From SYOC01 sp050185455 (GTDB lineage Bacteria; Desulfobacterota; Binatia; Bin18): DNA of 11,423 nucleotides. Under the pieces are notes generated by a model. That model made no database searches. It worked only from the letters and a program-made list of their open reading frames with translations, and had not been told where the DNA came from. The stretch lies in assembly GCA_050185455.1 (NCBI GenBank), contig JBFWZL010000182.1, forward strand, positions 1-11,423, given 5' to 3'. A program made the position numbers and the translations under genes. This document shows, piece by piece, positions 7,360 to 11,423 of the stretch (its first letter is position 1; every line of letters starts with the position of its first letter).

Positions 7360-7562
7360 TGGACTATTACGAGTTTTTGTCTCCCCGGTGACAAAGAGAT
7401 GAAATCTGGTTGTTTCTGTCATCTGCAGCCACTCTTTTCTCGCTGCTTTGTTGAGGAGCAAAAGCAAGGCCAGTGGCTTTGTTATCGGTGGCTGTAGGTA
7501 AGTGTCTATTTTTCAATAGTTTTGTCTGTATGGACGCTCAATGGTTTTGCCTCCAGTGTTTT

Positions 7563-7669
7563 CCTGTTGGTTATCCAGCAACAGGGCTGCTGTTTTTTCA
7601 GCAGAGGCGGCTGCCTATACAACTTCCCCCCCTCAGGCATACAATCCGCCACGGAAAAGGGGGAGATTC
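7563..7669 (+). promoter_or_regulatory. Structured, attenuator-like leader of the MFS transporter gene
   Basis: Four competing helices can be drawn. CCTGTTG (7563-7569) pairs with CAACAGG (7579-7585). CAGCA (7576-7580) pairs with TGCTG (7588-7592), directly followed by T6 (7593-7598), as in an intrinsic terminator. CTGCTG (7587-7592) instead pairs with CAGCAG (7599-7604), trapping the T-run in a loop. Further on, GGCGG/CCGCC and TGCCT/AGGCA nest, and TTCCCCC (7624-7630) can pair with the Shine-Dalgarno GGGGGAG (7659-7665). Mutual exclusivity is what attenuators show, but short helices also arise by chance; no ligand class is recognised. Confidence 0.35.
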
Positions 7670-8980
7670 ATGGAAACCCGCACTCGGTGGACGATTTTGT
7701 GGTTTCTGGTGATTATTAGCGTCGTGCGTAGCATGGACGCCGTGAATTTCTCGGTCGCGGCAAAACAGATCATGCCGGAATACGGCTTTTCCAACGTGCA
7801 AATGGGCGCGTTGTACACTGTCTTTACGATCGGGTATGCCCTGTTTCATGTGCCGGGAGGTTGGCTGGGAGACAAGGTTGGACCGCGTCGTATTCTAACC
7901 CTGGCGATTCTGTGGTGGTCGCTCTTTACCGCGCTCACAGCAATCGCCGGAGATTGGTGGCTGGCTGGTGTAGTTGGTCCACTGACTTCATTCATGGTGA
8001 TCCGCTTTTTCATTGGTATGGGAGAAGGAGCAGCGTATCCCAACTCTAATCGGGCGGTGGCGAGCTGGATGGCTCCCAATGAACGAGCAAGAGCCAGTGG
8101 TCTGGTCATGGCGGGAGTCGGTATCGGCTACGGCTTGGCGCCGCCGGTTGTGTCGTGGATTATGCTGCATTATGGTTGGCGTGCGGCGTTTTATGCTTTC
8201 GGTCTTGCGGGACTCGTTCTGGCAACGTTGTGGTATCGCCTGGCGACAGACAATCCGGAAGAGCATCCGCGCGTATCAGAGGCGGAACTCGCGCACATTC
8301 GCAGAGGCGGAGCACCTATAGAAAGAGTCCCGACTCCGTGGCGCGCGATTCTTACCCATCCTAATGTCTTGTTGTTGATGTGCGCCAATTTTGGCTTTGG
8401 TTATGGCATCTATATTTTCCAGTCCTGGTTCTACCTTTATCTAGTCAACGTGCGCGGCTTCTCGATCATGCAGGGAGGAATTCTGACGACAGGACCCTTC
8501 ATTGCGGTGTCGATCCTTGGGCCGATTGGCGGCCTATGTTCGGACGCGCTGGTCAAACGTTATGGCCTCACGCTTGGTCGTCGCGCCGTGGCGATCTCCG
8601 GTTTTCTGCTTGCGGCTGTGTGCATGTACGTGGGTGCCAAGGCGGAGAATCCCTATACCGCTGTCGTGTTGCTCTCCCTTGGCGACGGATTCTTGTATTT
8701 CGGAGGGTCCGCTATTTTTGGCACAAACATCGACATCGCGGGATCGCATGCGGGCACGGTCTATGGATTGACTGCCATGCCTCTCCAGTTTGGCGGGGCC
8801 ATCGCTCCGACATTAACTCCTATACTTGCCGACCGGTTTGGCTGGGAGGCGGCGCTACAGTTGGCAGGGCTCTTGTCTGTATTCTCCGCGTTCTTGTGGC
8901 TGTTTATTGACGCGGCCAAGAAGATTGAACCCGTCCAAGAAAAGCGTGTTGACTCTGTTCCAGTCGCGTTGACTCGGTGA
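7670..8980 (+). CDS. MFS transporter, anion:cation symporter (ACS) type
   Basis: This 436-residue inner-membrane protein shows about 12 hydrophobic segments. The first (about 8-20) leads into the ACS-type entry RSMDAVNFSVA, and the loop 2-3 signature GGWLGDKVGPRR (63-74) is a full MFS motif A. The segment YPNSNRAVASWMAPNERARASG matches the ACS-family region after TM4. Members carry organic anions (hexuronates, glucarate, phthalate, 4-hydroxyphenylacetate) with a proton or sodium; the substrate here cannot be told. The ATG at 7670 is preceded by AAAAGGGGGAG four bases away, and TM1 follows at once; the frame is open upstream but those codons encode nothing membrane- or signal-like. It heads a same-strand group with a SnoaL-like gene, an amidase and an SRPBCC gene, so the carried compound is probably a substrate or product of these. 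Confidence 0.92.
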   Translation: METRTRWTILWFLVIISVVRSMDAVNFSVAAKQIMPEYGFSNVQMGALYTVFTIGYALFHVPGGWLGDKVGPRRILTLAILWWSLFTALTAIAGDWWLAGVVGPLTSFMVIRFFIGMGEGAAYPNSNRAVASWMAPNERARASGLVMAGVGIGYGLAPPVVSWIMLHYGWRAAFYAFGLAGLVLATLWYRLATDNPEEHPRVSEAELAHIRRGGAPIERVPTPWRAILTHPNVLLLMCANFGFGYGIYIFQSWFYLYLVNVRGFSIMQGGILTTGPFIAVSILGPIGGLCSDALVKRYGLTLGRRAVAISGFLLAAVCMYVGAKAENPYTAVVLLSLGDGFLYFGGSAIFGTNIDIAGSHAGTVYGLTAMPLQFGGAIAPTLTPILADRFGWEAALQLAGLLSVFSAFLWLFIDAAKKIEPVQEKRVDSVPVALTR

Positions 8981-8988
8981 AACAGGAG

Positions 8989-9015
8989 GGAGAGGCAGGG
9001 ATTCCCTGCCTCTCC
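8989..9015 (+). terminator. Perfect 12-bp hairpin after the MFS gene, no T-run
   Basis: GGAGAGGCAGGG (8989-9000) and CCCTGCCTCTCC (9004-9015) are exact complements around a 3-base ATT loop, starting 8 bases after the stop codon. No T-rich tract follows, so it is not a canonical intrinsic terminator; it may slow polymerase, protect the transcript's 3' end, or partly separate the transporter from downstream genes. Confidence 0.5.
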
Positions 9016-9032
9016 GGTCCATGGCCGTAGGC

Positions 9033-9061
9033 TTGTCCGTCGTGGTCTTTATCGCTATGCA
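9033..9061 (+). promoter_or_regulatory. Weak candidate promoter ahead of the SnoaL-like gene
   Basis: TTGTCC (9033-9038), a 17-base spacer and TATGCA (9056-9061) lie after the hairpin and about 48 bases before the start codon. Both halves match σ70 consensus only partly, so this is tentative. Confidence 0.2.
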
Positions 9062-9108
9062 AGTTACGGGCTTCGTGCAAGACCGTAAGGGAAGAAAGAG
9101 GGAGAGAT

Positions 9109-9564
9109 ATGAAAATTGAAGAAATGGTGCAAGAACTCTGGGATCGTGAGAAAATTAAAGAATTGACGTATGAGTATGGTCTGGCGGTCGAATCACAAGA
9201 TGAAGAACGAATGGTGAATTTGTTTACCGAGGATGGCTCGGTCGATTTCAGCTCGCTTGGTCGCGGGATCACCAAGGGAAGGCCGGCGCTCAAAGAATTC
9301 TATCGCAGCACTTGGCCATTGCAGGTGAAGCCGTTTTTCACCAACCATGTGATCCGCATTAACGGTACAAGCGCCACCGGAATCTGCTCGCTGGAAAATC
9401 GCGCTACGCGCGGCGAGCAAAGTCTCATTGGCGCCGGTCGGTTGCATGACGAATACGAGAAGGTTGACGGCGAATGGCAATTCAAATCTCGCCGCGTCGA
9501 AATGTTTTATTTTGTTCCACTTTCCGAAGGCTGGGCGGGCGCGAACAAAGTGGGAAAATTGTGA
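9109..9564 (+). CDS. SnoaL-like / NTF2-fold protein
   Basis: The 151-residue product has the order of a SnoaL_4-type alpha+beta cone: an N-terminal helix (DREKIKELTYEYGLAVESQDEERMVNLFTEDG, split around residues 12-43), a strand SVDFSSLG, a helix PALKEFYRST, then strands with NHVIRINGTSATG and GAGRLHDEYEKVDGEWQFKSRRV. The conserved His of FFTNHVIRING is present. The fold includes dehydratases, isomerases, cyclases and non-catalytic ligand binders, so the reaction cannot be named. There is no signal peptide; it is cytoplasmic. The ATG has GGGAG about 4 bases upstream. It sits 128 bases after the MFS gene and 66 before the amidase, on the same strand. Confidence 0.88.
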   Translation: MKIEEMVQELWDREKIKELTYEYGLAVESQDEERMVNLFTEDGSVDFSSLGRGITKGRPALKEFYRSTWPLQVKPFFTNHVIRINGTSATGICSLENRATRGEQSLIGAGRLHDEYEKVDGEWQFKSRRVEMFYFVPLSEGWAGANKVGKL

Positions 9565-9616
9565 AATAGCTATGGGTTCTTCTCGGGACTAAGGATCTAT
9601 AGCTCTTGACACTAAA

Positions 9617-9630
9617 GAGGAGGATTCCTC
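9617..9630 (+). promoter_or_regulatory. Ribosome site of the amidase inside a small inverted repeat
   Basis: GAGGA (9617-9621) and TCCTC (9626-9630) are complementary around GGAT, so the strong Shine-Dalgarno GAGGAGGA can fold on itself immediately before the ATG at 9631. The stem is only 5 bp and may matter little. Confidence 0.35.
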
Positions 9631-11094
9631 ATGGGTGATATTGCCTTTCGTTCTGCCCTTGAGCTTGTCGTCGCCATCCGCAACCGTGAGATTAGCAGCC
9701 GTGAGTTGTTGGAGCACTATCTAAAGCGGATTGAACGCTATAATCCCGCGATCAATGCGGTTGTCACGCTTGATATTGAACGGGCGCGACAACAAGCGGA
9801 GGCTGCCGATGCAGCCTTGGCGCGTGGAGAAAACCTGGGCCCTCTGCATGGACTGCCTATTACCATCAAAGACACGCTAGAGACCGCAGGCTTGCGCACG
9901 ACCGCTGGCGCGCCGATTCATTCTGCTCATGTGCCGGAGCATGACGCTCCCGCGGTTGCGAGGCTGAAAGCTGCCGGCGCGATAGTCTTCGGTAAAACCA
10001 ACACTCCCGTCTTCGCTATGGACGGGCAAAGTTATAATCCAATCTTTGGGACAACCAATAATCCTTGGGATCTTACTCGTTCGCCTGGCGGATCTTCTGG
10101 CGGCTCCGCGGCGGCGCTGGCTGCCGGGCTCACGGGATTAGAAATGGGAAGCGACATTGGCGGCTCAATCCGTAACCCAGCGCATTTCTGCGGGGTGTAC
10201 GGTCACAAACCGACCTATGACATTATTCCGCTGCGCGGCCACATTCCTGGCCCGCCAGGCTCATTGTCCGGGGCGGATATAGCCGTTCTTGGCCCGCTTG
10301 CTCGCGGAGCTAAAGATCTCTCGCTGGCGTTGAGCCTGCTTGCCGGCCCTGATGAGGATGAGGGTTTTGCTTGGCGTTTGGAACTTCCTCCGCCCCGTCG
10401 TGGCGCGTTGCGAGACTACCGGGTTGCAGCGTGGTTGGATGATCCGGCTTGTCCGATCGACACCGAAGTCCGCAAACGACTCGAAGCAACGGTAGAAGCG
10501 CTACGCAAAGAGGGGGTGAAAGTCGATGATCAGGCGCGTCCTGCTCTGCGATTTGCCGAGGCCCTCCACACTTATCTTCGTCTCCTCTGGGCGGCGACTT
10601 CGCCCGGGCTGCCACCGGAAGTGTTCCAGAGTCTTGCGGAAATGGCCAATCAACTTCCTCAGGAGGACGATAGTTATCCAGCGCAGTTGGCCCATGGAAC
10701 GACCCAGCCACATCGCGACTGGCTGTTGTTAAACGAAAAACGCGCACATTATCGCGTACGCTGGGCCGAGTTTTTTAAGAGCTACGATGTGTTGCTCTGT
10801 CCCATCACGCCAACCGCGGCTATCCCACATGACCACAGTGAACCCATGATGGCGCGCACGCTCCAGGTCAACGGCCAAGCGCGCCCTTATCTCGATTTCG
10901 TCGCATGGGCAGGCGTCATTGGTATGGCATACCTTCCAGTGACGATGGCGCCAGTCGGTCGCACCGCACAAGGATTGCCCGTCGGCGTCCAAGTCGTCGG
11001 ACCATATCTGGCGGATCGCACTACCATTGATTTCGCGCGCCGTTTAACGAACGTGATTGGTGGATTCGAGGCGCCGCCTGGGTATCATGAGTAA
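9631..11094 (+). CDS. Amidase-signature family hydrolase
   Basis: The 487-residue product has the full amidase signature. The Ser-cisSer-Lys triad is Lys80 in PITIKDT, Ser155 in SPGGSSGGSAA and Ser179 in GSDIGGSIRNP. The spacings (75 and 24) equal those of fatty acid amide hydrolase (K142, S217, S241). FCGVYGHKPT follows as usual. Length is normal for a stand-alone amidase, and there is no signal peptide. It hydrolyses an amide or related bond to acid and amine or ammonia; the substrate is unknown. It is not an obvious GatA: no gatB or gatC is adjacent, and the PPRRGALRDYRVAAWLDDP insert and GHIPGPPG loop resemble catabolic amidases. The ATG has GAGGAGGA six bases upstream. Context with an MFS transporter, SnoaL-like and SRPBCC proteins suggests breakdown of an imported amide. 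Confidence 0.93.
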   Translation: MGDIAFRSALELVVAIRNREISSRELLEHYLKRIERYNPAINAVVTLDIERARQQAEAADAALARGENLGPLHGLPITIKDTLETAGLRTTAGAPIHSAHVPEHDAPAVARLKAAGAIVFGKTNTPVFAMDGQSYNPIFGTTNNPWDLTRSPGGSSGGSAAALAAGLTGLEMGSDIGGSIRNPAHFCGVYGHKPTYDIIPLRGHIPGPPGSLSGADIAVLGPLARGAKDLSLALSLLAGPDEDEGFAWRLELPPPRRGALRDYRVAAWLDDPACPIDTEVRKRLEATVEALRKEGVKVDDQARPALRFAEALHTYLRLLWAATSPGLPPEVFQSLAEMANQLPQEDDSYPAQLAHGTTQPHRDWLLLNEKRAHYRVRWAEFFKSYDVLLCPITPTAAIPHDHSEPMMARTLQVNGQARPYLDFVAWAGVIGMAYLPVTMAPVGRTAQGLPVGVQVVGPYLADRTTIDFARRLTNVIGGFEAPPGYHE

Positions 11095-11231
11095 CGAGTA
11101 CCGAGAAACAAGAGTTGAGATTAAAAGCTTCCGAATCAGGAGTCAGAATTCAGAAAAGAAAAAATGAGAGCCGGGAGCTACTGTCCCTCAAGAATGTGTC
11201 TCGGAGAGTAGAAACTTTGGGAGTAGGTGTC
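11095..11231. repeat. Intergenic spacer with a seven-base-period TCAG repeat
   Basis: TCAG recurs at 11136, 11143 and 11150, exactly seven bases apart, in an A/G-rich stretch (TCAGGAG, TCAGAAT, TCAGAAA). Three units is short, but such AGTCAG/ATTCAG-type heptads are found as scattered degenerate repeats in some bacterial genomes. No gene, terminator or clear promoter was seen in the spacer. Confidence 0.4.
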
Positions 11232-11423
11232 ATGGACACGAAATCGTTGACTCTTGTGGCTACCTACCGTCGCACCATTCACGCTTCCCTGGAGCGCGTG
11301 TTGGAGAACGTGCGCGACTGGGAGCACCTGCCCTGGTTGCATCGTTCTTCTTTTCGCAGCATCGAACTGTTGGAGCAGACGTCAACCTCATGGCGTGCGC
11401 GGATCACCATGCCTGCTGCTGAT
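11232..11423 (+). CDS. SRPBCC/START-fold protein, truncated by the window edge
   Basis: Only the first 64 residues are present, open to the last base. The ATG has GGGAG eight bases upstream. The sequence reads as the start of a polyketide-cyclase/START-like fold: strand TLVATYRRTIHASLERV, a helix ENVRDW, then EHLPWLHRSSFRSIELLEQ and a strand SWRARITM. The pattern 'beta strand, then helix with V..VR.WEHLPWLH' is typical of SRPBCC ligand-binding proteins. The ligand is unknown. It is the fourth plus-strand gene in the putative uptake/hydrolysis group, 137 bases after the amidase. Assignment is from a partial sequence and is moderate. Confidence 0.65.
   Translation, partial: MDTKSLTLVATYRRTIHASLERVLENVRDWEHLPWLHRSSFRSIELLEQTSTSWRARITMPAAD

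Larger units (their letters stand above)
7256..7669. other. 414-base intergenic region between divergent phaE and the MFS transporter
   Basis: No gene is called here. It holds the pha promoter and palindromes in its phaE-proximal quarter, and a set of mutually exclusive helices in its MFS-proximal quarter (see separate entries). The middle (about 7395-7560) shows only a small hairpin CTATT/AATAG followed by TTTT near 7506-7522. Several overlapping plus-strand open frames cross into the MFS gene; none has protein-like content or a good ribosome site. Confidence 0.6.

Noticed and set aside
7355..7378. Hairpin ACTCGT/ACGAGT followed by TTTTT, read as a plus-strand terminator
   Set aside because: No plus-strand gene lies upstream (phaE is transcribed away), so it has nothing to terminate; it shares bases with the CGAGTATACTCG palindrome and is better seen as part of an operator region.
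10310..10747. 145-residue reverse-strand open frame inside the amidase
   Set aside because: Lies wholly within a clear amidase-signature gene and encodes an arginine/proline-rich sequence typical of a shadow frame.
1..11423. Mobile elements, CRISPR arrays, tRNA or rRNA genes, toxin-antitoxin or defence genes
   Set aside because: No transposase or integrase sequence, no regularly spaced direct repeats, no cloverleaf or rRNA-like stretch and no small paired genes were seen on either strand.

Overview
The window reads as ordinary, gene-dense chromosomal DNA from a free-living Gram-negative bacterium of moderate GC content. A two-gene PHA synthase locus of the PhaC/PhaE type, a σ28-type promoter match, an exported beta-rich protein and an amidase/MFS/SnoaL/SRPBCC gene set would suit an environmental deltaproteobacterial, Binatota or Tectomicrobia-like lineage. 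That placement is a low-confidence guess from gene content. No IS element, phage gene, CRISPR array, tRNA or rRNA was seen.

Layout. (1) 1-1368, minus strand: the N-terminal 456 residues of a glycogen debranching enzyme that runs off the left edge. (2) 1590-3617, plus: a soluble PAS-PAS-GAF histidine kinase, divergent from the debranching enzyme and without a response regulator in view. (3) 3887-4687, plus: a 266-residue protein of unknown function, preceded by a good match to a flagellar σ28 promoter. (4) 4832-5500, plus: an exported protein with a YFPLALGNRWVY motif. A bidirectional terminator separates it from the convergent genes that follow. (5) 5588-7255, minus: phaE-like then phaC, a polyhydroxyalkanoate synthase operon with a plausible promoter and two palindromes upstream. 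(6) 7670-end, plus: an ACS-type MFS transporter, a SnoaL-like protein, an amidase-signature hydrolase and the start of a SRPBCC-fold protein, which look like a small uptake-and-hydrolysis set for an amide or organic acid.

Functionally, the left two thirds touches carbon storage twice (glycogen breakdown and PHA synthesis), with a cytoplasmic sensor kinase and two poorly characterised proteins between. The right third looks catabolic. No plainly new defence or mobile system is visible. The points most worth a second look are the σ28-type promoter ahead of the uncharacterised gene, the paired palindromes upstream of phaE, and the structured, attenuator-like leader of the MFS gene. All promoter, operator and RNA-structure calls were made by eye.
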